Assembly (NCBI GenBank): GCA_013214715.1
Contig: JABSSB010000024.1
Location: 1-8,448 of the forward strand
Source of the DNA: Paracoccaceae bacterium
GTDB lineage: Bacteria; Pseudomonadota; Alphaproteobacteria; Rhodobacterales; Rhodobacteraceae
Length of the DNA stretch: 8,448 nt
Direction: 5' to 3'
Every line of letters begins with the position of its first letter. Position 1 is the first letter of the stretch. The translations under genes and the position numbers were made by a program. Shown here piece after piece: positions 1 to 6,156 of this stretch. The notes under the pieces were generated by a model. That model saw only the letters and a program-made list of their open reading frames with translations, was not told where the DNA came from and ran no database searches.

Positions 1-1238
1 GCTGGATTGAGGCGATTCCAACCGGCACGGCGATCTCGCTTTACGTGCATGTGCCTTTTTGCCGCAGACTCTGCTGGTTCTGCGCCTGCCGCACGCAAGG
101 CATAAGCACGGATGCGCCTTTGGAAGGCTATGTGAACTCTCTGCTGGCGGAATTGGCGTTGACCAAGGCGCGTCTGCCCGACGGCGTTACTCTGTCCAGT
201 TTGCATCTGGGAGGCGGCACACCGACCCTGTTGCCAGCCCCGTTGCTGGACAAGCTGTTGGGCGCGATCCGAGATACAGTACCGATGGGAGAGGGTGCAG
301 AGATTTCGGTGGAAATTGATCCCAACGAGATCGACTCAGCCCGTCTGGACGCGCTGGTGCGGGCCGGGATGAACCGCGCGTCAATCGGTGTGCAGGATTT
401 CGATCCCGACATTCAAAAGATCATCGGCCGCGAACAAAGTTATGAGGTCACCCACGACGCCGCCGCGATGATCCGCGATGCGGGCATTTCCGGGCTGAAT
501 ATGGATATCCTCTTCGGCCTGCCGAACCAGACCCGCGCGCGGCTCAGCGCAAGCGTGCAAAAGCTGCTGTCGCTCTCCCCCGATCGCGTGGCGCTTTATG
601 GCTACGCGCATGTGCCCTGGATGGCCAAGCGCCAGCAGCTGATCCCATCGGATGCTCTGCCCACCCCGGAAAAGCGGTTGAAGCTTTATGAAACGGCCCG
701 TCAGCTGTTCATGTGGGATGGCTACAATGAAATTGGGATCGATCATTTCGCAACCGAAAGCGATGGTCTGACCCAAGCCTTGCTGGCAGGCAAATTGCGC
801 CGGAATTTCCAAGGCTACACCGATGATCAGGCTGATTACTTGATTGGCGTCGGCGCATCCTCGATTTCTCGCTTCCCGCAAGGCTATGCCCAAAACGCCC
901 CGGCCACCGGTGCGCATGTCGGCGCGATTCAGGATGGGCGGTTTTCGACGACCCGCGGGCATCGTTTTGTCGGTGAGGACGTGATGCGGGCCCGAATCAT
1001 CGAAATGATCATGTGTGACTTCGCGGTGGATACTGCGGAAATCACAGATCGCTTTGACATCAGCCCGGCGGACCTGTCAGATCTGCTATCACGCGTGAAC
1101 GCACAATTCGAAAACGGTTTGGACCTTTCAGAACGCGGTCTTTTCATCCCCGAAAGCGCACGCCCCCTGACCCGCATGATCGCGCGCGCCGTGGATGCCT
1201 ATGACCTAAGCCATACGGGTCATAGCCCGGCCATCTGA
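1..1238 (+). CDS. hemN: Oxygen-independent coproporphyrinogen III oxidase, 5' partial
   Basis: A radical SAM enzyme that oxidatively decarboxylates two propionate side chains of coproporphyrinogen III to give protoporphyrinogen IX, without O2, in the cytoplasm. The frame is open from base 3 to the TGA at 1236-1238, so the true start lies upstream. About 411 residues are visible against roughly 457 in E. coli HemN. The GTG at 45 is not the start: the preceding in-frame codons encode AISLY, and that Tyr (42-44) matches the conserved catalytic tyrosine just before HVPFC. The [4Fe-4S] ligands are in CRRLCWFCAC (62-91; C-x3-C-x2-C-x-C). The SAM-binding GGGTPT motif lies about 50 residues later. 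Further matches to E. coli HemN are EISVEIDPNE, GVQDF, NMDILFGLP, RNFQGYTDDQADYLIGVG and the HemN C-terminal domain (RIIEMIMCDF). It converges on irr with an 18-base gap. Family assignment is very secure; the N-terminus is unseen. Confidence 0.96.
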   Translation, partial: WIEAIPTGTAISLYVHVPFCRRLCWFCACRTQGISTDAPLEGYVNSLLAELALTKARLPDGVTLSSLHLGGGTPTLLPAPLLDKLLGAIRDTVPMGEGAEISVEIDPNEIDSARLDALVRAGMNRASIGVQDFDPDIQKIIGREQSYEVTHDAAAMIRDAGISGLNMDILFGLPNQTRARLSASVQKLLSLSPDRVALYGYAHVPWMAKRQQLIPSDALPTPEKRLKLYETARQLFMWDGYNEIGIDHFATESDGLTQALLAGKLRRNFQGYTDDQADYLIGVGASSISRFPQGYAQNAPATGAHVGAIQDGRFSTTRGHRFVGEDVMRARIIEMIMCDFAVDTAEITDRFDISPADLSDLLSRVNAQFENGLDLSERGLFIPESARPLTRMIARAVDAYDLSHTGHSPAI

Positions 1239-1245
1239 TTGAAGA

Positions 1246-1271
1246 CTCCGCCGGGATCAGGTCCGGCGGAG
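1246..1271. terminator. Perfect stem-loop between hemN and irr, probable bidirectional terminator
   Basis: CTCCGCCGG (1246-1254) pairs perfectly with CCGGCGGAG (1263-1271) around an 8-base loop, giving a very GC-rich 9-bp stem. It sits between two convergent genes, and the irr stop codon (complement of 1257-1259) falls inside the loop. There is no clear U-tract on either side, so it is not a textbook intrinsic terminator. It could end both transcripts or protect their 3' ends. Confidence 0.6.
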
Positions 1272-1673
1272 GCGGATCACGACATCAACGGATGCAATCT
1301 CGGCACCATCGGGCGCGTCCGGGATTTGTGTAATCAACAACTGCTCCGCAGGCGCATCCGTCAGGCGGCCTTCACCTTCCCAGTAGAAATGCGGGTGATC
1401 GTGAGTGTTGGTGTCGAAATAGCTTTTCGACCCATCCACAGTCACCTCTTGCAACAGACCCGCATCGCAAAATGCGCCCAACGTATTGTAAACCGTCGCA
1501 AGGGACACGCCGACATCGGCCTTTCGGGCCGCATCAAACAGGCTTTCGGCGGTGACGTGACGATGGCGTCCATCCCCTATCAACAAATCGGCCAGCGCGA
1601 CGCGCTGCCGTGTCGGGCGCAAGCCGGCCGACGCAAGCCAATCGGCTGGGGTTGGAAGGGTTTGATCGCTCAT
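1257..1673 (-). CDS. irr: Iron response regulator Irr, Fur family
   Basis: A 138-residue DNA-binding repressor. In alphaproteobacteria, Irr is the Fur-family member that represses heme-synthesis and iron-using genes under iron limitation and is inactivated by heme. The winged-helix domain covers about residues 10-82: GLRPTRQRVALADLL (17-31), HVTAESLF (39-46) and the recognition-helix region SLATVYNTL (57-65). The next part, VDGSKSYFDTNT (79-90), is the Irr-specific signature. It is followed by HDHPHFYWEGEGR, whose H93-P-H95 corresponds to the His-rich heme/metal site. CxxC zinc sites typical of Fur/Zur are absent, and there is no N-terminal Cys-Pro heme regulatory motif like that of Bradyrhizobium Irr. 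The start at 1673 is preferred over an in-frame ATG at 1736. It gives the normal family length, has a purine-rich AGAGAGAG just upstream, and leaves the promoter and palindrome outside the gene. It is divergent from fabA and convergent with hemN. Confidence 0.93.
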   Translation of the reverse strand: MSDQTLPTPADWLASAGLRPTRQRVALADLLIGDGRHRHVTAESLFDAARKADVGVSLATVYNTLGAFCDAGLLQEVTVDGSKSYFDTNTHDHPHFYWEGEGRLTDAPAEQLLITQIPDAPDGAEIASVDVVIRLRRT

Positions 1674-1692
1674 GTCTCTCTCTGGCACATGG

Positions 1693-1704
1693 TTCACCGG
1701 TGAA
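1693..1704. promoter_or_regulatory. 12-bp palindrome near the irr transcription start, candidate operator
   Basis: TTCACCGGTGAA is a perfect palindrome 20 bases upstream of the irr start codon. A second ACCGGT at 1708-1713 repeats the core exactly 12 bases away, giving ACCGGTGAATATACCGGT (1696-1713), in which identical palindromic hexamers are about one helical turn apart. The motif overlaps the -10 and expected start site of the proposed irr promoter, a classic repressor position. The bound protein is not known. Irr itself (autoregulation) or another iron/redox regulator are possibilities. The site does not obviously match the published Irr ICE box. Confidence 0.45.
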
Positions 1705-1732
1705 TATACCGGTCTTCGGTGTCGGATTACAA
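1703..1732 (-). promoter_or_regulatory. Probable sigma70-type promoter for irr
   Basis: On the minus strand, TTGTAA (complement of 1727-1732) and TATATT (complement of 1703-1708) are separated by 18 bases. This gives acceptable -35 and -10 elements with transcription starting about 7 bases further on, inside the palindrome at 1693-1704. The leader to the irr start codon would be about 25 bases. The assignment rests on hexamer similarity only. Confidence 0.4.
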
Positions 1733-1884
1733 ACAAAACATGGTGTTAAAGCAGTGCAGGACAAGACCCTTCGCAGCCTGTTGCCACTTTACCAGCGATG
1801 CGAGCGCCCTTGTATCCCGCCCTTTGGCGGTGGTAGACCCTGCGTCAGATCAAGAAATAACGCCTGCCACGGAGAACGCCGCGC

Positions 1885-2394
1885 ATGTCTACCTTTCCCA
1901 CTTCTTTCGATAAGGAAGACCTGCTGAAATGCGCGCGCGGAGACCTGTTCGGCCCTGGCAATGCCCAGCTTCCGGCGCCGCCGATGCTGATGATGGACCG
2001 GATCACGGACATCTCGGGCGATGGCGGCGCGCATGGCAAAGGCCATGTGCTGGCCGAGTTCGACATCACCCCGGATCTGTGGTTCTTTGACTGTCATTTC
2101 CCCGGCAACCCGATCATGCCCGGCTGCCTGGGGCTGGATGGCCTTTGGCAATTGACCGGGTTCAACCTGGGGTGGCGCGGCTGGCAGGGCCGTGGCTATG
2201 CGCTGGGTGTGGGAGAGGTCAAACTGACCGGTATGGTCCGGCCCGACCGCAAGATGCTGACCTACAAGATTGATTTCACCAAGGCGATCCAAACACGCCG
2301 CCTGACGATGGGTGTCGCTGACGGGATCGTCGAAGCCGATGGCGAAGTGATCTACCAGGTCAAGGATATGAAGGTCGCGCTGTCGGAAAGCTGA
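1885..2394 (+). CDS. fabA: 3-hydroxydecanoyl-ACP dehydratase/isomerase
   Basis: Dehydrates 3-hydroxyacyl-ACP and isomerises trans-2-decenoyl-ACP to cis-3-decenoyl-ACP. This is the branch point for anaerobic-type unsaturated fatty acid synthesis in the cytoplasm. The 169 residues are close to E. coli FabA (172) and form a single hot-dog domain. The active-site block FFDCHFPGNPIMPGCLGLD (67-85) contains the catalytic His71 and Asp85. PPMLMMDRI (32-40) and the following WQLTGF (88-93) are also FabA hallmarks and separate it from FabZ, which lacks the longer insert. GGAGA (1871-1875) lies 9 bases before the ATG. It is the first gene of fabA-fabB-fabI, divergent from irr. I could not define its promoter in the 211-base upstream region. 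Confidence 0.97.
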   Translation: MSTFPTSFDKEDLLKCARGDLFGPGNAQLPAPPMLMMDRITDISGDGGAHGKGHVLAEFDITPDLWFFDCHFPGNPIMPGCLGLDGLWQLTGFNLGWRGWQGRGYALGVGEVKLTGMVRPDRKMLTYKIDFTKAIQTRRLTMGVADGIVEADGEVIYQVKDMKVALSES

Positions 2395-2402
2395 CGTGAT
2401 GG

Positions 2403-2443
2403 GGCAGGCCAGCCTGCCTTGCACCTGACGGGCAGCTTGGCCT
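2403..2443 (+). promoter_or_regulatory. Two mutually exclusive hairpins in the fabA-fabB gap
   Basis: Just after the fabA stop, GGCAGG (2403-2408) can pair with CCTGCC (2413-2418) around a CCAG tetraloop. The same bases 2406-2418 can instead pair with 2431-2443 (GGCAGCTTGGCC plus a T), giving 13 positions with one mismatch and one G-U around a 12-base loop. Because bases are shared, only one structure can form at a time. The stretch after the longer hairpin (TAAACAAACC...) is unstructured and A/C-rich rather than U-rich. It may therefore act in mRNA processing or control of relative fabA/fabB expression rather than termination. Function is inferred from base pairing alone. Confidence 0.4.
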
Positions 2444-2476
2444 AAACAAACCACAGCCAAACAAACAGGAGGCGTC

Positions 2477-3706
2477 ATGCGCCGTGTCGTGGTCACAGGG
2501 TTGGGGATTGTATCCTCGATCGGGAACAATGCTGATGAGGTGCTGGCCTCTTTGAAAACCGGGATGTCCGGGATCGAAGCCAATGCCGATATGGCCGAAC
2601 ATGGCTTTCGCAGCCAGATCGCCGGATCGATCAAGTTGGACGTGTCGCAGCATGTCGACAAGCGCACGCTGCGCTTCATGGGGCCTGGCGCAGCCTATGC
2701 CCACATCGCGATGCAGCAGGCCATTGCCGATGCCGGGCTGGAAGAAGCTGACATCGTAAATGAACGCACCGGTCTGGTCGCAGGCTCTGGCGGGCCATCA
2801 ACATCGGCCATTCTGACGGCGCATCAGACCGTTCTGAAAACCGGCGCAACCAAACGGATCGGGCCCTTTGCCGTGCCCAAAGCGATGTCTTCGACAATTT
2901 CAGCCAATCTGGCGACAGCGTATAAGATTAAAGGCATCAATTACTCGATCACGTCGGCCTGCTCTACATCACTGCATTGCATCGGCAACGCGGCCGAGCA
3001 GATCATGCTGGGCAAGCAGGATGTGATGTTTGCGGGCGGCGGAGAAGAGCTGGACTGGACACTCTCCTGCCTGTTCGACGCGATGGGTGCGATGTCGTCG
3101 AAATACAATGACACGCCTGCCACGGCCTCCCGGGCTTTTGACGAAAGCCGTGACGGTTTCGTGATTTCCGGCGGCGGCGGCATTGTCGTGCTGGAAGAGC
3201 TTGAGCACGCCAAAGCCCGCGGCGCGAAAATCTATGCAGAGGTCACCGGCTATGCCGCGACCTCGGACGGACATGACATGGTGGCCCCGTCCGGTGAAGG
3301 CGGTGAACGCGCAATGCGTCTGGCCAAGGCCAGCCTGCCTGCAGATCGCAAGGTCGGCTATATCAACGCGCATGGCACCTCGACCCCGGTCGGGGATGTG
3401 GGCGAGGTCGAAGCCGTCCGACGGGTCTTTGGCGAAGGCACGACCCCGCCGATCAGCTCCACCAAATCGATGACAGGCCACGCGCAGGGCGCCGCCGGCG
3501 CGTTGGAGGCGATTTTCAGCCTGCTGATGCTCGACAATGATTTCATCGCCCGGTCGATCAATGTCGAAACGCTCGATCCGGCCATCAATCCGGGCGAGAT
3601 CGCGTTGGAAACGGTGATGAATGCCGGGCTGGATTCCGTCATGACCAACAGCTTTGGATTTGGCGGCACGAATGGATCGATGATCCTATCCAAATATCTG
3701 GGTTGA
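2477..3706 (+). CDS. fabB: 3-oxoacyl-ACP synthase I (KAS I)
   Basis: Condenses malonyl-ACP with acyl-ACP, including the cis-3-decenoyl-ACP made by FabA, and so commits chains to the unsaturated branch. The 409 residues match the KAS I length (E. coli FabB 406). Two thiolase-fold halves carry the Cys-His-His triad: Cys162 in SACSTSLHCIG, His299 in NAHGTSTPVGD and His335 in KSMTGHAQGAAG. Lys330 of the last motif is also conserved. The start RRVVVTGLGIVSSIG and the C-terminal NSFGFGGTNGS loop are typical of KAS enzymes. Placement directly after fabA and the motif details favour FabB over FabF. A strong AGGAGG (2467-2472) precedes the ATG by 4 bases. fabI follows after 4 bases. Confidence 0.96.
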   Translation: MRRVVVTGLGIVSSIGNNADEVLASLKTGMSGIEANADMAEHGFRSQIAGSIKLDVSQHVDKRTLRFMGPGAAYAHIAMQQAIADAGLEEADIVNERTGLVAGSGGPSTSAILTAHQTVLKTGATKRIGPFAVPKAMSSTISANLATAYKIKGINYSITSACSTSLHCIGNAAEQIMLGKQDVMFAGGGEELDWTLSCLFDAMGAMSSKYNDTPATASRAFDESRDGFVISGGGGIVVLEELEHAKARGAKIYAEVTGYAATSDGHDMVAPSGEGGERAMRLAKASLPADRKVGYINAHGTSTPVGDVGEVEAVRRVFGEGTTPPISSTKSMTGHAQGAAGALEAIFSLLMLDNDFIARSINVETLDPAINPGEIALETVMNAGLDSVMTNSFGFGGTNGSMILSKYLG

Positions 3707-3710
3707 GACG

Positions 3711-4502
3711 ATGACTGGAGTTCTTGCAGGAAAACGCGGCCTGATCATGGGTGTGGCCAATGAACGCTCTATCGCTTGGGGCATTGCCAAGGCGATGGCC
3801 GGAGCCGGGGCAGAGCTGGCCTTTACCTATCAGGGCGACGCCTTTGGGCAGCGGCTGGCGCCTTTGGCTGAAAGCGTCGGATCGGATTTTATGGTCGATG
3901 TCGACGTAACCGATGATGCGTCGCTGGATGCCGCGTTCGATAAACTGGCGGCGCGCTGGCCCACGATAGATTTTGTCGTGCACGCCATCGCCTTTTCGGA
4001 CAAATCCGAATTAACGGGCCGGTTCCTGAACACCAGCCGGGCAAATTTCAAGAATTCGATGGATATCTCGGCCTATTCTTTCATCGAGGTCGCCCGCCGG
4101 GCGCATCCGATGATGACGGAAAATGGCGGCACGTTGCTGACCCTGACCTATCAAGGCTCGAACCGCGTTGTCCCGAATTACAACGTGATGGGCGTGGCCA
4201 AGGCGGCGCTGGAGGCGACGACGCGGTATCTGGCCAATGATCTTGGCCCTGACGGCATCCGCGTGAACGCAATTTCGCCCGGTCCGATGAAAACCTTGGC
4301 CGGGGCCGCGATCGGCGGGGCGCGCAAGACGTTCAAACATACCGAAGCCAATGCACCCTTGCGATCGAATGCAACGCTCGAAGCGGTGGGCGGCACGGCC
4401 GTCTATCTGGCTTCGGACGCGGGGTGTTTCACGACGGGCGAAGTTGTTCGGGTCGACGGTGGGTTCCACGTTCTGGGCATGCCCCAGCCGGATCAACTTT
4501 AA
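3711..4502 (+). CDS. fabI: Enoyl-ACP reductase (NADH-type FabI)
   Basis: Reduces trans-2-enoyl-ACP to acyl-ACP, the last step of each elongation cycle and the target of triclosan. The 263 residues form one short-chain dehydrogenase domain with the divergent FabI signature. The nucleotide-binding loop is GVANERSIAWGIA near the N-terminus. The catalytic residues are Tyr147 (TYQGSN), Tyr157 and Lys164 (YNVMGVAK, Y-x6-K). NAISPGPMKTLA forms the substrate-loop region. The position equivalent to E. coli Gly93 is Ala94 (HAIAF). The gene starts 4 bases after fabB with only a weak GAG ribosome site (TTGAGACG), which suggests translational coupling to fabB. A second fabI elsewhere in the genome is possible but cannot be judged here. 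Confidence 0.96.
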   Translation: MTGVLAGKRGLIMGVANERSIAWGIAKAMAGAGAELAFTYQGDAFGQRLAPLAESVGSDFMVDVDVTDDASLDAAFDKLAARWPTIDFVVHAIAFSDKSELTGRFLNTSRANFKNSMDISAYSFIEVARRAHPMMTENGGTLLTLTYQGSNRVVPNYNVMGVAKAALEATTRYLANDLGPDGIRVNAISPGPMKTLAGAAIGGARKTFKHTEANAPLRSNATLEAVGGTAVYLASDAGCFTTGEVVRVDGGFHVLGMPQPDQL

Positions 4503-4524
4503 GCCCGGCCGCATATGCGTTTTT

Positions 4525-4548
4525 CGGCCATCCGGGATCGGGTGGCTG
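4525..4548 (+). terminator. Stem-loop after fabI, possible terminator
   Basis: CGGCCATCC (4525-4533) pairs with GGGTGGCTG (4540-4548) through nine pairs including two G-U, around the loop GGGATC. It begins 23 bases after the fabI stop and would end the fab operon. No U-tract follows; a T5 run (4520-4524) precedes the stem instead. An alternative 5-bp pairing, GGCCG (4507-4511) with CGGCC (4525-4529), would enclose that T run. The role is tentative. Confidence 0.35.
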
Positions 4549-4550
4549 CC

Positions 4551-4579
4551 TTGGCGCTCAATCGGCTCGCCTCTTGTAT
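4551..4579 (+). promoter_or_regulatory. Weak candidate promoter for the dehalogenase-pcaDB operon
   Basis: TTGGCG (4551-4556) and TTGTAT (4574-4579) are separated by 17 bases and lie about 50 bases before the first gene of the downstream operon. The -10 match is poor, three of six bases. The 128-base gap after fabI, the stem-loop above and a fresh strong ribosome site before the next gene suggest that a promoter is needed here. The exact site is uncertain. Confidence 0.22.
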
Positions 4580-4630
4580 CCTGCTTGCAACTATGGCCCT
4601 GATAGGCCGTAAAAGACGGGGGGACGCCAA

Positions 4631-5317
4631 ATGGCCATCACAACATGCATTTTCGATGCCTATGGCACCTTGTTCGATGTGGCCGCCGCCGCGCGTCAGG
4701 CCGCGTCTGAACCCGGGCAGGAGGGGTGGGCCGCAAAATGGCCTGACCTGGCCAGCCAGTGGCGGTTGAAACAGCTGCAATACACATGGCTTCGGGCAAT
4801 CACCGGCGCCCATACCGACTTCTGGGATGTGACTGCAGATGGCCTTGATTGGGCGCTTGAAGCATGTGGGTTGGACGGAGATGACGCGTTGCGGCAGCGT
4901 TTGTTGGACCTTTACTGGGAATTGCAGGCCTATGACGAAGTGCCCGCCATGCTGCAACGCCTCAAAGAGGCGGGCCTGAACACTGCAATCCTGTCCAATG
5001 GCTCGCCCAACATGCTGAACGGGGCGGTGTCTTCCGCTGGAATTGGCGCGTATCTTGATGATGTTTTGTCCGTGCAGGATGTCGGCGTCTTCAAACCAGA
5101 CAGTCGCGTCTATGACATGGTGGGCGCCCGATTTGACTGCGCGCGGCAGGAGGTCTTGTTCGTCTCCTCTAACGGGTGGGACGCCGCAGGTGCCACGGGA
5201 TACGGATTTGTCACAGCCTGGGTCAACCGCGCGGGTGAGCCGATGGATCGCCTGCCCTGGACACCTGCAAACATCCTTAGAGATCTTACCCGAATTCCCG
5301 AGATAGCAGGGGCCTGA
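4631..5317 (+). CDS. (S)-2-haloacid dehalogenase, type II (HAD superfamily)
   Basis: Hydrolyses L-2-haloalkanoic acids such as 2-chloropropionate or chloroacetate to the D-2-hydroxy acid and halide, through an aspartyl-ester intermediate. The 228 residues fit the L-DEX/DehIVa family. Visible active-site residues are nucleophile Asp9 (FDAYGTLFD), Arg45 (WRLKQLQYTW; the halide-abstracting Arg41 of L-DEX), Ser122-Asn123 (ILSNGSP), Lys155 and Tyr161 (FKPDSRVY), and the block SSNGWDAAG (179-187) with Asn181, Trp183 and Asp184. These positions are specific to type II haloacid dehalogenases and distinguish it from generic HAD phosphatases. A G-rich Shine-Dalgarno GGGGGGA (4618-4624) lies 6 bases before the ATG. 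It is the first gene of a five-gene operon, and the next gene begins 2 bases after its stop. The physiological substrate is not shown by the sequence. Confidence 0.9.
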   Translation: MAITTCIFDAYGTLFDVAAAARQAASEPGQEGWAAKWPDLASQWRLKQLQYTWLRAITGAHTDFWDVTADGLDWALEACGLDGDDALRQRLLDLYWELQAYDEVPAMLQRLKEAGLNTAILSNGSPNMLNGAVSSAGIGAYLDDVLSVQDVGVFKPDSRVYDMVGARFDCARQEVLFVSSNGWDAAGATGYGFVTAWVNRAGEPMDRLPWTPANILRDLTRIPEIAGA

Positions 5318-5319
5318 CC

Positions 5320-6156
5320 ATGCCCAAATTCCAGACCAGCGATGGGCTGCAGCTGTATTACGAAGACACGCCCGGCGATAAAGGCGCAATCCTCTGCCTG
5401 ACCGGGTTGACCCGCAACCTGCGCGATTTCGATTACGTCAAACCCTATCTTGAAGGCTACAGGGTCGTGACGATGGATTATCGCGGGCGCGGCCTGTCAG
5501 ATCGTGATCCGGAATATCTGAACTATAACGTTCTGCGCGAAACCCGCGATGTGAATGAATTGCTCGATCATCTGGGGATCGAGTATTGCATGGTTATCGG
5601 CACGTCGCGCGGGGGTCTGCTGGCCATGGTCATGGCCGCGCAAGAGCCCCGGCGGCTTTGCGGTGTTGTGCTCAACGATGTCGGCCCGATCCTTGGCGCG
5701 GTCGGGTTGGCGCGCATCATGGCCTATGTCGGTCGGCGGCCCGAGGCGGCAACCTACGCCGAATGGGTGACGCAACTGAAGACAGAGCTGGCGGAAGAGT
5801 TTCAGGACATCCCCGAAGAACGCTGGTTTCATGAGGCGCAAAACCGTTTTGTCGAAACGGAAACCGGTCTTGATCTGCGCTATGATCCGCGCCTGTTCAA
5901 TTCGCTGATAGAGCAATCGGCCTCGAACAGTTTACCGGATTTCGAGCTTTATTTTGACCAGCTCAAAGACATGCCAACCGGGGTGATCCGGGGCGCAAAC
6001 TCTGCCGTTCTGACCGAAGAAGGGCTGGCCGTGATGCATGACCGCCATCAGGGTCTGGTGTCGAAAGAGGTGCCAAAGCGCGGGCACACGCCCTTTCTTG
6101 ACGAACCGGAATCTCTGGACGTGATCCACGCCATTCTGAAAGCCTGCCTGCCATGA
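5320..6156 (+). CDS. Alpha/beta hydrolase, substrate unknown
   Basis: A 278-residue cytoplasmic alpha/beta-fold hydrolase with no signal peptide. The oxyanion region is LCLTGLTRNLRDF, with TGLTRN in place of the common HG. Then come DYRGRGLSD and the nucleophile elbow GTSRGG with Ser96. Residues VVLNDVGP (116-123) follow beta6, and a helical cap lies at about 125-215. The catalytic His256 is in RGHTPFLDEPE. The usual acidic residue after beta7 seems replaced: VIRGANSAVLTEE has Ala229 where I expect Asp in relatives. Asp120 of the NDVGP motif could take over that role, as in hydrolases whose acid follows beta6. AGGGG (5308-5312) lies 7 bases before the ATG. The stop overlaps the next start by 4 bases (ATGA). 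It could act on a lactone, ester or other C-C/C-O bond; I assign no substrate. Confidence 0.85.
   Translation: MPKFQTSDGLQLYYEDTPGDKGAILCLTGLTRNLRDFDYVKPYLEGYRVVTMDYRGRGLSDRDPEYLNYNVLRETRDVNELLDHLGIEYCMVIGTSRGGLLAMVMAAQEPRRLCGVVLNDVGPILGAVGLARIMAYVGRRPEAATYAEWVTQLKTELAEEFQDIPEERWFHEAQNRFVETETGLDLRYDPRLFNSLIEQSASNSLPDFELYFDQLKDMPTGVIRGANSAVLTEEGLAVMHDRHQGLVSKEVPKRGHTPFLDEPESLDVIHAILKACLP

Noticed and set aside
45..47. GTG as the hemN start codon
   Set aside because: The frame continues upstream to the window edge and encodes the conserved catalytic Tyr at 42-44, so the gene is 5' truncated by the window.
1239..1703. A plus-strand open frame opposite irr
   Set aside because: It begins directly after the hemN stop and merely mirrors irr, which has a complete Fur-family sequence.
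1257..1736. A longer irr reading starting at 1736, adding 21 residues
   Set aside because: The extension has no family similarity, would run through the promoter and palindrome, and the ATG at 1673 has a purine-rich site and gives the normal Irr length.
1817..1830. CCGCC/GGCGG hairpin with a CTTT loop upstream of fabA
   Set aside because: Only 5 bp, with no partner motif or U-tract; easily expected by chance in GC-rich sequence.
1674..1884. A specific fabA promoter or Irr ICE box in the intergenic region
   Set aside because: Several TTG-type -35 elements exist (for example 1781-1786 and 1810-1815), but none has a convincing -10 at 16-18 bases, and no ICE-like sequence was found.
1789..2679. 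A 296-codon minus-strand open frame opposite fabA and the start of fabB
   Set aside because: It has no recognisable motifs and spans the fabA-fabB gap; the plus-strand genes are certain.
3328..3340. The 13-mer GGCCAGCCTGCCT also found at 2407-2419
   Set aside because: One copy is inside fabB coding sequence and the other in the fabA-fabB gap; short, GC-rich and without flanking similarity, so probably coincidence.
4499..5389. A 296-codon minus-strand open frame opposite the dehalogenase
   Set aside because: It is a shadow of the dehalogenase, whose active-site residues are all present on the plus strand.
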